Source of the DNA: CAVOJV01 sp963696325
Lineage (GTDB): Bacteria; Pseudomonadota; Gammaproteobacteria; Competibacterales; Competibacteraceae
Reading direction: 5' to 3'
DNA: 64,000 nt
NCBI GenBank assembly: GCA_963696325.1
Contig: CAVOJV010000041.1
Coordinates: 1 to 64,000, forward strand
Shown: in pieces, positions 8,217 through 16,360 of the stretch
Numbering within the stretch: the first letter of the stretch is position 1
How the letters are laid out: each line of letters opens with the position of its first letter
The notes under the pieces: model-generated
The model's database searches: none
What the model saw: only the letters and a program-made list of their open reading frames with translations
What the model was told of the DNA's origin: nothing
Made by a program: the position numbers and the translations under genes

Positions 8217-9158
8217 TTAGGGGCGGGCAAATAGCACGCTGCGCGTCGTGTTACCGTCAAGGCCCGACAGCAGGAGTTGACCGGTCAGGAAAGTATACTG
8301 CGTGGCCTTGCCGAGGCTGGCGAGGAAGCGATCCTCGATCTGTGCTTCAGACTCGGGGCACGCCATCCGCGTGCCGGCAATGGGTCCTATGGCGATCTTT
8401 CCGGGTCCGGTCTCCTTGATCGGCGCCGTGTAGCGGTTGCACCCACCGAACCCCGCGATGCGCTCGCCCTCGAATTGCGCCGTGGGCCGCTTGGCAGTGG
8501 CCGCGAGCGGCTTGCCGTCGATCTCGACCACCGTCCATTCCGCGCCGGCGAGAAGCGCCACTGACAGCTTGCCAACCACCTCGGCGTGTTGCTTTTTCAA
8601 GGCGCCGTTTTCCAGCGCGTAGGTCAGCCGCGCCGCCTGGGTCGGACAGCAGGCCGGGTCGTTAGGGCCGCCCTCGACCACGTCCAGCACAATGGTGCGG
8701 TCCATGATGTTCAACACGCGAAGTTGAACCCGATCCCCGACCCGAACGGTTCCGAGATTCTCGACCTTGCCGCCCCGCAGTCCGAACACGGCGAGAAAGA
8801 GGTCCGTGCCAGAGCCACCCGAGGATTCAGCCAGCAAGGCCACGCGCTCCTCGCCCGGCAGATTGTCGAGGTTCCCGGTCGCTGTCATCTTGCTCAGTAG
8901 CTCGACTCTCGGGTGCGAGGCGCCCCCCGCCACGAATGAGGCACCCTCGTAGACACCGTTCTTGATCTGGACGGTTTTTCCCTTATAGATCCCCCGAACT
9001 TTCGCACCGCGCAACTGTTCGAGCGTCGGCGCCGTAGCGGCTGTGGTCCTTACGTCCTGTTTCTCAGACGCAACGGGCCCCGAACTGAACGCCTGGGCAC
9101 TGAACAGCAGGGCGATGAGCGTTAAATTGATGCTGAAACTGGAACCAGTAAGGCGCAT
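8217..9158 (-). CDS. Exported protein with C-terminal META (HslJ-like) domain
   Basis: 313 residues from the chosen ATG, which follows GAGG by nine bases; a TTG five codons earlier is less likely. A signal peptide covers about residues 1-25 (SINLTLIALLFSAQAFS). The middle region is not recognised (Cys-Cys in DPACCPTQ). The last about 110 residues are a META domain: AEWTVVEIDG, FGGCNRYTAPI and GTRMACPESEAQIEDRFL. META proteins are periplasmic or outer-membrane and associated with stress or motility. Probably periplasmic here. Confidence 0.75.
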   Translation of the reverse strand: MRLTGSSFSINLTLIALLFSAQAFSSGPVASEKQDVRTTAATAPTLEQLRGAKVRGIYKGKTVQIKNGVYEGASFVAGGASHPRVELLSKMTATGNLDNLPGEERVALLAESSGGSGTDLFLAVFGLRGGKVENLGTVRVGDRVQLRVLNIMDRTIVLDVVEGGPNDPACCPTQAARLTYALENGALKKQHAEVVGKLSVALLAGAEWTVVEIDGKPLAATAKRPTAQFEGERIAGFGGCNRYTAPIKETGPGKIAIGPIAGTRMACPESEAQIEDRFLASLGKATQYTFLTGQLLLSGLDGNTTRSVLFARP

Positions 9159-9197
9159 ATGGCAAGACCTCAAGCGGATTGCAGTAGGGAGGCTTAC

Positions 9198-9217
9198 AAC
9201 CCCTTTAAGGGGTTTTT
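9198..9217 (+). terminator. GC hairpin followed by T-run, possibly part of a Tn3 end
   Basis: AACCCC-TTTA-AGGGGTT followed by TTTT looks like a rho-independent terminator read on the plus strand, but no plus-strand gene ends just before it. The same GGGG could instead be the outer tip of a Tn3-family inverted repeat belonging to the transposase remnant beside it. Both readings are possible. Confidence 0.35.
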
Positions 9218-9250
9218 TGCATATCCCCTCGAAAAGGTATATTCCAGAAA

Positions 9251-9458
9251 TTATTCGGCGAAGTGCTGTTGAAGTGCGACCTGCGATAATTTTTGAACGA
9301 TGGCTTCCATATCGATAGGCGCTGGTTGGTTATTAAACTGGAAACGGCCCTGAAGATTGATATTCTGCCAGGCGGCTGGAGACACTTGCTTGAGCTGCGC
9401 CACACCTTCATGATTGCCCATCTTTTCTTGATAAGCCAACAGGTTAGATAAAATGGCC
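9251..9458 (-). pseudogene. tnpA: Tn3-family transposase, last 68 codons
   Basis: Reads EVTAILSNLLAYQEKMG, VAQLKQVSPAAWQNINLQGR and IDMEAIVQKLSQV, matching the extreme C-terminus of Tn3-family transposases (…ISPVAWQHINLLGRY…). The frame is cut at the edge of the IS66 element and nothing upstream of the IS continues it. It is a different lineage from the Tn3 fragment at 3.5-4.2 kb. Confidence 0.65.
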
Positions 9459-11187
9459 GTAACTTCTCAATAACTCACGGCACGGCAGACTCCGCCAAAG
9501 CCCGTTCACGGACAATCTCCGGCAAGGGCGGGATCACCCCGTGCTGTCCAATCCGGTCGGTCAGGTAGTCCCAGAACGAGATCCCGAGTTTTCGGCAGGT
9601 CTTTTTCAGGCTGGCAAAGCTATCGCGACAGCGTCGCCCCAGGTCGCTGCGCGTTCCGCCGCTGATCTTGCGCCATTTGACATACCCGCGGATGTCGTTC
9701 TCGCTGCCATTGGTGTGCAGAGGGATGTCCGGGCGCTGGAGCACCAGGAGCAACGCGGATTTGTGGGCATGCAGGCGCTTGAGGGTCTGGTTGAGCGTCG
9801 CAAAGGCGGTCCGCTGAGTGAACAAGGCGTCGAAGCGCACCTCCAGACCCGTAACCGCCTCTGGATTCGGCTGGCGTTGGTAGGCCTTGAGGTCGGCATA
9901 GAGATCCCACATCTCGCCGCGCACCCGTGCCAGATCCTGACGATGCTGATCATTGAGCGGGATGAGCTTGTGAACAAGGCGTTCGGCGTGAACCCAGCAC
10001 AAGGCATGGCGCAGAATCGCAAACTGTCCGGCACCATCGCTGACGATGGCCAAGTCGGTGGAAAGTCCTTGCTCCAGCAAGCCGCCGAGCAAGCCGCCTT
10101 CGGTGGCGATGCGGCGATGGCGCTCGGTGGCGATGCCGAGGGTATCGAGGTGTTTCTCCCAGGCCTCTGCCGTCGCGAGTTCCTGCGTCGGATGGCGCTC
10201 CAGGCGCTGCAACGGCGCCTTGGGCAGCCCCTGCTCGCGCGCATACTCGAGCGCCTCCATAGTGATGCAATAGCGGCGTTCCCCGGCTTGCAGGAGCTGG
10301 AGAAAATTGATCCGGCTCTTACTCTCGGTGCTGCAAAACCAGGCGAAGAGGTCGTTCCCAATCTGGGTGACGTAGCCGTTCTTGCCCTGATGCCGCGCCC
10401 CCGAATCATCGACCGTGATGAAGGAGCTGACCGCCAAGCCAACCTGCAGCAGCCCATCCTTCTCCGCAAAGAACGGTTCGTTGTGGTCGCTGAGGAGGGC
10501 ATCGATCTGCCCCACGGAGAGGTCGATGCCCCATTCGAGCAGTTGCTCGCGCAATAACGGCTGGGTGACGTGGCAATGATGGTGCTGGTAGAGCAGATAG
10601 GCCCGCAAGCCCGGACCGAAGTGCCCGCCATGAAGCGTCGGCGGCAGTTCCCCGCACAACCATTCCCCCTCCGGGGTCTGCCAGACCTCCAGACGATAGC
10701 GGATGTTGTGGGGCTGGATCTTCAAGTCCTGAACGATGAAGTCACGATATCCCTTGAAGCGCGAGTCCGGCGGCAGCGGTTGGCTCGGCGGGATCAGGCA
10801 ATCCTCGTGGATGCTCAACTGCGCCGTCTTATGCCGCTTGGCCGAACCCGCTCGCTTGCCGCTGGCCTCGGCCGAGGACCCAGTCCTTGCCTCCGGATCG
10901 CGCTGACCTTCCATCCCGCTGGGCTTGAACGTCGGCTTCGCCTTCTCGCCCTTGAGCACCGCAATCTCATCGCGCAACTGTTGGATGGTTTCCGCCTGCC
11001 GGTGGGTTTCCTCAGCCAACCGTTCGATCAGCGCCACCAATTGCTCGACCACCGGGGTGCGTTCCGCGTCGGGGATGTCGGGTAGTTGGATCGGGGTGGG
11101 CATGTCGAGGAACGATTCTGAGGTGAGGATTGGTACACTTTAACAGGTATCGTCGGTGATGGCTGCCATGACTTATTGAGAAGTTAC
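9459..11187 (-). mobile_element. IS66-family element, single-gene (ISBst12-like) type
   Basis: GTAACTTCTCAATAA at one end and its exact reverse complement at the other bracket 1729 bp holding one transposase gene. The GTAA tip is characteristic of IS66. The accessory tnpA and tnpB genes of classical IS66 are absent, as in the ISBst12 subgroup. The flanking octamers do not match, so there is no target duplication and the left flank (Tn3 remnant) does not continue on the right: a deletion or recombination has occurred. Confidence 0.88.
9475..11103 (-). CDS. tnpC: IS66-family transposase (TnpC)
   Basis: A 542-residue DDE transposase. An N-terminal leucine-zipper-like coiled coil (VEQLVALIERLAEETHRQAE) is followed by a Lys/Pro linker, a zinc-finger-like IS66 region, the catalytic core (FITVDDSGARHQGKNGYVTQ; IVSDGAGQF; HAERLVHKL) and the C-terminal NGSENDIRGYVKWRKISGGT motif. 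It fills the element almost completely. Appears intact. Confidence 0.93.
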   Translation of the reverse strand: MPTPIQLPDIPDAERTPVVEQLVALIERLAEETHRQAETIQQLRDEIAVLKGEKAKPTFKPSGMEGQRDPEARTGSSAEASGKRAGSAKRHKTAQLSIHEDCLIPPSQPLPPDSRFKGYRDFIVQDLKIQPHNIRYRLEVWQTPEGEWLCGELPPTLHGGHFGPGLRAYLLYQHHHCHVTQPLLREQLLEWGIDLSVGQIDALLSDHNEPFFAEKDGLLQVGLAVSSFITVDDSGARHQGKNGYVTQIGNDLFAWFCSTESKSRINFLQLLQAGERRYCITMEALEYAREQGLPKAPLQRLERHPTQELATAEAWEKHLDTLGIATERHRRIATEGGLLGGLLEQGLSTDLAIVSDGAGQFAILRHALCWVHAERLVHKLIPLNDQHRQDLARVRGEMWDLYADLKAYQRQPNPEAVTGLEVRFDALFTQRTAFATLNQTLKRLHAHKSALLLVLQRPDIPLHTNGSENDIRGYVKWRKISGGTRSDLGRRCRDSFASLKKTCRKLGISFWDYLTDRIGQHGVIPPLPEIVRERALAESAVP

Positions 11188-11964
11188 TTGATTGCTTCAC
11201 AAGTATCTGAATTTATTACTACTACGGAGCTAGTTTGCGGGACGGTTTTCCGTACCCCCTCAAACTGAAGTGCATGTGTACCGGGCCAAGATACTACTCA
11301 TTACACGTATCCTGATCAGACCCGTACCCGACAAGAGCTCCAGATAGTTCGGCGGCTAGCGAAACCCATCCACGGTGCGGTAGTGGAAGGGGGTACACCC
11401 TGGTTCGCTAGATGGGTGTGGAAGGGCGTCCGGTTCTGGCTAAAGTGCGGGTAGTAACCGGCAAGGGCGGTATCGACGGCGGAGTTCTCCCTTGCCTGCT
11501 TTCCGCAAAGTGCGGTAGTGGAAGGGTGCGCTCGTTCTCATCCCCTGAATTTTCCGGTCTGAAAGCTCCACCGTTTTGCCGCAAAAGGGTGGTATCCACG
11601 ATTCGGCTGAAAGGCGGTAGTTGGGGTTTACAGCCCGATCGTGCGTGATAGGCTGGAAGGGGAGTAACACCCCAGATTTTTCCGGCTGAAAGTGCGGTAG
11701 TGGAAGGGGGTACACCTGTTGCATCTAGCAATGCGGGCAAAAATCAACAAATCATCGCCAACCTGATGAAAATAAATGAAAATTGCTTGTCCGCAAATGG
11801 CACCAAATGGCACCAAATGGCACCTTTATTTTTTATATTATTAATATCAATAAATTAGTGAGCCACGCAGCGCCTGTTCACGAGTGGCTGAAAGCGCCAC
11901 CGAAAAAGTGCCGACCCGGCCCATCTCGGACCGAGTCTTGGGCTGCTGTCGGCAACGCCAGCGG
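11188..11964. repeat. Non-coding stretch with interspersed repeats
   Basis: No supported gene. GTGCGGTAGTGGAAGGG occurs three times (11375, 11510, 11692), two of them continuing GGGTACACC, with looser relatives such as GCGGTAGTTGGGG and GTGCGGGTAGTAACC between them. CGGCTGAAAG precedes several copies. The pattern resembles degenerate subterminal repeats of a lost transposon or iterons; I cannot tell which. Confidence 0.5.
11795..11824. repeat. Three tandem copies of CAAATGGCAC
   Basis: Three exact 10-bp direct repeats, followed by an AT-rich run (TTTATTTTTTATATTATT). An iteron-plus-AT-tract arrangement can mark a replication or partition site, but three short copies are thin evidence. Confidence 0.5.
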
Positions 11965-12069
11965 TCAAGCGTCGACAGGGATGCGGTAGGCCATAAGCCT
12001 TCGGGGGAGTTGCCGGACCCGCGTTGCCGGTGACGACAACACGAACACGACGAGTAGCTCAAGCATCCC

Positions 12070-12395
12070 GTGACCTATCTCAAGAACTTGAAAGCGCGCT
12101 CCGAACCCCAGCAACGCTGGGTGCTCCTGGCTGAAAAATCCGACCGCTCGCCGGCCAAGAACCAACTGCTCGCCGCCTGGGTCCGGGTGGAACAGGCCAA
12201 CGACCGCGCTGCCCGGCCCACCTAGCGGCGGTCAAGTTGATCCAGGCCGGGAAGCGCCAGACCCACGAGGCCGAGCGCAAGGCTCGCGCCCATCGGCTGA
12301 TTCAACAGGGCGTTTTATTCGCTCTGGCGGGCTTGGAAACTCGCCTGAAGTCAACTGAGCGCGGTTGGAGCACTAGCCGTTGCGAAAACCGATGA
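12070..12395 (+). pseudogene. TraD-like conjugal transfer protein, frameshifted
   Basis: A GTG-started frame (VTYLKNLKARSEPQQRWVLL…NDRAARP) stops at a TAG, but the next frame continues smoothly: HLAAVKLIQAGKRQTHEAER then KARAHRLIQQGVLFALAGLE. Together they give a basic protein of about 107 residues ending like the small TraD proteins of mobilisable plasmids (ERKARTHRLIQLGGL type). The frame changes in a C-rich run (GCCCGGCCCACC). Family call by motif only. Confidence 0.45.
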
Positions 12396-12524
12396 TCCAA
12401 ATCGCTGGGCGACGTGGAACAGGCCGGCGGGGTCCTCCTGGCCCCAAAGGGGGAAGCGGCGGACTAGCGACCACTAGATAGCCGTTCCCTATCACCGGCT
12501 GGCTCTGGATAGCCGGGTGATCTT

Positions 12525-12812
12525 CTACTGCAATTCGACGTGCAGCTCGCGCCCGACCAGCGCGGCGGCGCGTTGCAGGGTCTGGAGGGTGACGTTGCCC
12601 TCGGCCTTCAGGACCCGGTCGAGCTGCGCCCGGCTGGTGTGCATCCGCGCGGCCAGTTCCGTCTTGCTGAGGCCCTGCCGTGTCATCTCCTGGGCGAGTT
12701 GCCACGCCACCACGCGTAAGAGGGCGGTTGTCTTCGCCGCTTGGTAGATACCCTCTTCCTTCAGGAAATCCTCCAGCGTCGAACCCCAGTGTGGATTGGT
12801 CTGATCGTTCAT
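12525..12812 (-). CDS. HigA/XRE-type antitoxin, helix-turn-helix protein
   Basis: A 95-residue protein with an XRE helix-turn-helix at about residues 45-90 (GLSKTELAARMHTSRAQLDR then VTLQTLQRAAALVGREL). The ATG overlaps the end of the adjacent RelE/HigB-like reading frame, the usual toxin-first order of higBA systems. The longer in-frame upstream extension is simply the toxin sequence and not part of this protein. The antitoxin looks intact although its toxin is broken. Confidence 0.8.
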   Translation of the reverse strand: MNDQTNPHWGSTLEDFLKEEGIYQAAKTTALLRVVAWQLAQEMTRQGLSKTELAARMHTSRAQLDRVLKAEGNVTLQTLQRAAALVGRELHVELQ

Positions 12813-13073
12813 GCCTTCATCTCCTGCATTCGTTTCCGCGCCAGCTCGAGGTCGCTCGGCGACGTCTGCTGGGTTTTCTTGATGAACCCGTGTAACCACC
12901 CCAATGCGCCCCTCGTGCACGAAGAATAGCAAGCGGGCGATGCGGCGGCTGGGAAGATCGCTGCGCACCTCCCACAGTCCGCCGCCCAGCGAGCGGCACA
13001 GGGGCATGCCGACCGGCCAGCCGACTTGCACCAGGGCGAGGTCTGACCCAATCGTTCGTCGGTCGTCCTCCGG
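12809..13073 (-). pseudogene. RelE/HigB-type toxin, truncated and frameshifted
   Basis: The frame reads EDDRRTIGSDLALVQVGWPV, GGGLWEVRSDLPSRRIARLL and FFVHEGRIGVV, then one extra A shifts it; the ending LHGFIKKTQQTSPSDLELAR continues in the next frame. Both parts match phage-derived Gp49/HigB-like toxins. The N-terminal about 25 residues are absent: a TGA precedes the fragment. Two independent lesions argue for a dead toxin. The interval from here to IS110 (about 300 bases) shows nothing. Confidence 0.7.
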
Positions 13074-13413
13074 TCAAGTTGACAATACCGTTATTCATAA
13101 ACAATACAACTATGGATGGTACGTTTTAAAATTAACGCAACATGTATGGACGCGCCGAGAATTGCAAGGGGTCTTGATCGAAGCATGCTGTCAGGAAAAG
13201 TTGCGGCCATGTATTCGGTCTTTAGTTGCGGTTTCTGGACCGCTGACCTTAATGAAATCCGCGGATCGGTGCCCCATCAGAGCCTCGCGTTGTGGGCGCG
13301 TGTTGCGTTTCGGGTTGGGCCGATCCCGGGTTGACCTGTCCTGCCATCATCTGATCAATCGCCTGCGCACTCGGTTACTTCGTTCCTGTTAAAAATGTTC
13401 TGAAACGGTCTTC

Positions 13414-14463
13414 TTACCCGGCGGGCGCCGAAGCTAAGTTAGGCTTGAAATCCGGGTCATAAAACCTACCGTGGTAGAGCATGGCCCAGAGGGTCCGCGC
13501 CCGCTTGTTGGCCAGGGCCACCAGTGCTACGTTGGTGGGGCGGCGTTTCGCCAGGCGCCCCAACCAGGTCTGTTCAAAATCAGGGGCCTTCTGACGGAAA
13601 CGCCAGACGGTCCGCGCCCCATGGATCAATAGCTGTCGAAGATAGCCATCACCACGCTTGCTGATGCCTTGCAACCGCTGCTTATTGCCGGAAGAATACT
13701 GCTTCTGAACCAAACCCAGCGCGGCCGCAAACTGGCGGCCATTGCGATACTGCCTGGCATCGCCGACGGTGGCCACGATGGCCGTGGCAGTGAGCACACC
13801 GACACCCGGAATGGCGGCTAAACGCTGACTGGCGTCATTCTGACGCTGCCAGGCCGTGATCATCGCCTCGCACTGTTCAATCTCTTGTGCCAGATGCTTC
13901 AAGTGTTCGTACAACCGCTGGATACTCTGGCGCAGCAGGTCGGGTAAGTCGTTTTCCCCCTCCTCCAAGAGGGCTGGCACGCGGGATTGGAGCTGATGAG
14001 CACCTACCGGTAAGACTACCCTGAATTCAGTGAGCAATCCCCGGATTTGATTGCAGAGGGCGGTGCGACTTTTCACCAACCCATCCCGCGCCCGGTGAAC
14101 AGAAAGAACCGCCTGTTGGTCAGGGGATGTGACTGTCACCATCGGCATATCGGGCTGCCGGGCCGCGGTAGCGATGGCCGCGGCATCTGCCGCATCGTTC
14201 TTGTTGGTTTTGACAAAGGGCTTTACGTACTGCGGTGGAATAAGCCGGGGCGGGTGACCGAATGGTGCCAGTTGGCGTGCCCAGTAGTGAGCACTGCCAC
14301 AGGCTTCCAGGGCCACCAGGCACGGTTCCTGTTGGGCGAAAAACTCGCCCATCTGGGTCCGGGTTAATCGTTTCTTGAGCACCGTACTCCCCTCGGCATC
14401 CACCCCGTGGACCTGGAACACCGATTTTGCTAAATCAAGGCCGATCAAAGTAATCTTGCTCAT
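13414..14463 (-). CDS. IS110-family transposase
   Basis: A 349-residue DEDD recombinase: N-terminal RuvC-like domain (GLDLAKSVFQVHGVD; EACGSAHYWAR; KNDAADAAAI) and C-terminal transposase_20 domain (LAAIPGVGVLTATAIVATVG, then QFAAALGLVQKQYSSGNK). The ATG is preceded by GAGGAGGGG; an upstream in-frame extension lacks a ribosome binding site. IS110 elements lack conventional inverted repeats, so I do not set the outer ends. The right side abuts the 5' end of a group II intron. Confidence 0.92.
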   Translation of the reverse strand: MSKITLIGLDLAKSVFQVHGVDAEGSTVLKKRLTRTQMGEFFAQQEPCLVALEACGSAHYWARQLAPFGHPPRLIPPQYVKPFVKTNKNDAADAAAIATAARQPDMPMVTVTSPDQQAVLSVHRARDGLVKSRTALCNQIRGLLTEFRVVLPVGAHQLQSRVPALLEEGENDLPDLLRQSIQRLYEHLKHLAQEIEQCEAMITAWQRQNDASQRLAAIPGVGVLTATAIVATVGDARQYRNGRQFAAALGLVQKQYSSGNKQRLQGISKRGDGYLRQLLIHGARTVWRFRQKAPDFEQTWLGRLAKRRPTNVALVALANKRARTLWAMLYHGRFYDPDFKPNLASAPAG

Positions 14464-14957
14464 GGACGCCCCTCCTCTGTCAGGGTTGTTTACGCCTACC
14501 CACTTTGGCACAGTGATGCCGCCGTAGGTAGGGCGCGTCCATGTCATTAGAACGTGTGCCACGAGGCGCCGAAGGAACTAGGAAGTAACGAAGGTGCATA
14601 ACTTGTGAAGAGATGGCGGAAGGCCCGCCAAAGCCGCCCGGCAGGGGGAGGCTTTAAACGACCTCAAGCGGCTTTGGTTAAGAGTCAAGGTGGTGAGCGT
14701 TGAGGAAAAGGCGTCGCAAGAGACGTCATGTAGGGAACAGTGAGACGAGCGCAAGCGAACCCTGGCGGAAGCATCGAAAGCGTATTCGATGACATCGAAA
14801 CCGGGTCTTGTTCTGTGGCCTGGGAGAAGCCCAGAAGGGGCCTGTTTACTGGCTGGGCGGTGTCCGGTGCGGAGCGGGCGTGACGCTGTTCTAGGCTCTT
14901 GGCAGGAACGTGGGAACCTGTCGTGCCGATGTGAAGGGAGAGGTTCAAGTGGGTAAC

Positions 14958-15453
14958 TGTAGCGACCTGCAATCGAAAAACGGCAAACCTGCAATCGTGC
15001 GTGTTTTTCAACCGACATTATCTGCAACTGACGGACGCGCAAACCGACATTATTTGCAACTCAACCTGCAATGAGCCGGGTCTGACCTGCAATCATCGCC
15101 GCCAAACCGACAATATTTGCAACTGAAACGGCGTTCATAAACTCATCTGATCGTGCCGAATCTGGACGTTGTTTTCTGGACTGTGTTTCTAGACGGCGGC
15201 AAGCCACGTCAGACGTTGAGCGGGTTGCGACGGGTATGGCGTCCAACAAACGGTCGTTTTCTGGACCGGCCCAAGTCCAGATTTTCAGTTGCAGATAATT
15301 CCGGTTCGAACCCGACGATTGCAGGTTCGGTGCGTTCGATTGCAGGTTCAGTTGCAGATAATTCCGGTTTGAACGCCTTTCAGTTGCAGATAATTCCGGT
15401 CAGAAAATGGCGTTGATTGCAGGTTGAGGTGTTTTCGATTGCAGGTCGCTACA
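14958..15453. mobile_element. 496-bp non-autonomous element with multiple terminal repeats
   Basis: Begins TGTAGCGACCTGCAATC and ends with its exact inverse; GGTAAC flanks both sides as a 6-bp target duplication. Inside each end two motif types recur: ACCTGCAATC and a GACATTATCTGCAACTG type, inverted at the other end (CAGTTGCAGATAATTCCGG three times). No coding sequence. The same architecture (TGT tip, alternating motif sets) marks the 8.9-kb transposon at 31.6-40.5 kb, so this is probably a deletion derivative of a related transposon. Confidence 0.78.
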
Positions 15454-15598
15454 GGTAACGCCACCAGCACGAACGTCCCGAGGCGGCGCACAGGGGCGGA
15501 GCAACTCGTAGTAGCGATGAAGCTTGGTAATGCCGGTGGAGCGAAGGGGTTGCGTCATCCGGTTTTACGCATGAGTCAACCTGAAAGGGGAGGAACTG

Positions 15599-15676
15599 AT
15601 GCGGGAAACAAAGCCATTTGCGATTTCCAAACGTGCCGTTTGGGCGGCCTACCGGCGGGTGAAGGAAAACCGCGGG
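15599..15676 (+). pseudogene. ltrA: Group II intron-encoded protein, N-terminal 26 codons only
   Basis: MRETKPFAISKRAVWAAYRR followed by VKENRG is the standard opening of bacterial LtrA-type reverse transcriptase/maturases. GGGGAGG lies upstream. After these codons the sequence jumps directly to the end of domain IV and then domain V, so about 400 codons including the RT active site are deleted. The intron could only splice or move with help in trans. Confidence 0.7.
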
Positions 15677-15890
15677 GTTGCCCATTGGCGCTTTGGCGTT
15701 AAGTTCCCGGCTGGAGGATGGGAGCCGGATGACTTGAGAGGGTCACGTCCGATTCTGCGAGGGCCTTGGGGTGAAACTCCCCAGGGCTACTCACCCGGCA
15801 ATCACTTTAATCAATTCTGCTCGGGTCATGGGCGGTCTTCCAGTGAGTCGGTCTAACCCCAACGGTCGTGTCAGGAGATAACGAAGCGCG

Positions 15891-16124
15891 TTAGGTTTCC
15901 TCGGCGGCGCTTTCCTCCACTCGCTGGTACCCCCGCTGCTGGCGTCGCTGATCGGTCTCTGTAAGCCGCCCGAGACCCTCCGCATAGGAGGCACAGGGCA
16001 GATGCCGAATCCGGCCCAGCCGGGCGCCTCGCCGGCCCCAGACGTGAGTGAGCACCCAGCTGTCCCAGAGATCCTGGTGCAGGTGCGCCTCATAGTAGCG
16101 AGTGTCCTTTTCCCAGCGTCGCAT
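15891..16124 (-). CDS. WGR-domain protein
   Basis: A 77-residue protein: MRRWEKDTRYYEAHLHQDLW, then WVLTHVWGRRGARLGR and a C-terminal CASYAEG…RRQQRGY. This is the WGR fold named for Trp-Gly-Arg, found alone or in PARP-like and MolR-like proteins and thought to bind nucleic acid. GGGAGGG precedes the ATG by seven bases. A tiny membrane-protein gene lies directly upstream on the same strand, likely co-transcribed. Confidence 0.72.
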   Translation of the reverse strand: MRRWEKDTRYYEAHLHQDLWDSWVLTHVWGRRGARLGRIRHLPCASYAEGLGRLTETDQRRQQRGYQRVEESAAEET

Positions 16125-16159
16125 TATCCAACCCTCCCTGCTATCGCGGTGGTCAACCA

Positions 16160-16303
16160 TTAAATCAGCAGGAAGGACCCGAAGGCCAGGGCGAGACCCA
16201 GCGGCAGGGGATTGATGCCCAAGCGCCAGGCCTTGATGGCGGCGTCCAGCACGAAAATCACGACCGCGGCTAGCAAGAGAAGCTGTCGTATCGAAATAAT
16301 CAT
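16160..16303 (-). CDS. Tiny hydrophobic membrane protein (47 residues)
   Basis: MIISIRQLLLLAAVVIFVLD, then AAIKAWRLGINPLPLGLALA and FGSFLLI. Two hydrophobic segments (about 7-20 and 33-47) separated by a short Lys/Arg loop make it a likely two-pass inner-membrane microprotein. An ATG in a GACCATG context follows a GAGG-like sequence. A frameshifted copy lies at 5.6 kb with shared leader sequence. Function unknown; conservation between the copies supports a real gene. Confidence 0.65.
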   Translation of the reverse strand: MIISIRQLLLLAAVVIFVLDAAIKAWRLGINPLPLGLALAFGSFLLI

Positions 16304-16360
16304 GGTCGAGCCTCACCGGGTAACTGAAAGAGGGATACCGTATGTTAAGGAGAAGTAGGG

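Larger units (their letters stand above)
14554..15795 (+). mobile_element. Degenerate group II intron, ORF mostly deleted, split by a 496-bp insertion
   Basis: The right end carries a textbook domain V (GAGCCGGATGAC…GTCACGTCCGATTC, 15721-15754) and domain VI (TGCGAGGGCC…GGGCTACTCAC). The left part begins near GTGTGCC (fits GUGYG) and has domain-I-like stems. Between lie the start of the intron-encoded protein and, in domain I, a transposon insertion. Removing the 496-bp insertion restores a continuous intron of about 740 bp. The exact 5' end is tentative. Confidence 0.72.

Noticed and set aside
9541..10557. Long open frame antisense to the IS66 transposase
   Set aside because: Low-complexity shadow of a GC-rich gene; no domain and no ribosome binding site.
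14958..15453. Clustered short repeats that could suggest a CRISPR or iteron origin
   Set aside because: Repeats are inverted between the two ends, tips are perfect inverted repeats and a 6-bp target duplication flanks the unit; it is a transposon derivative.
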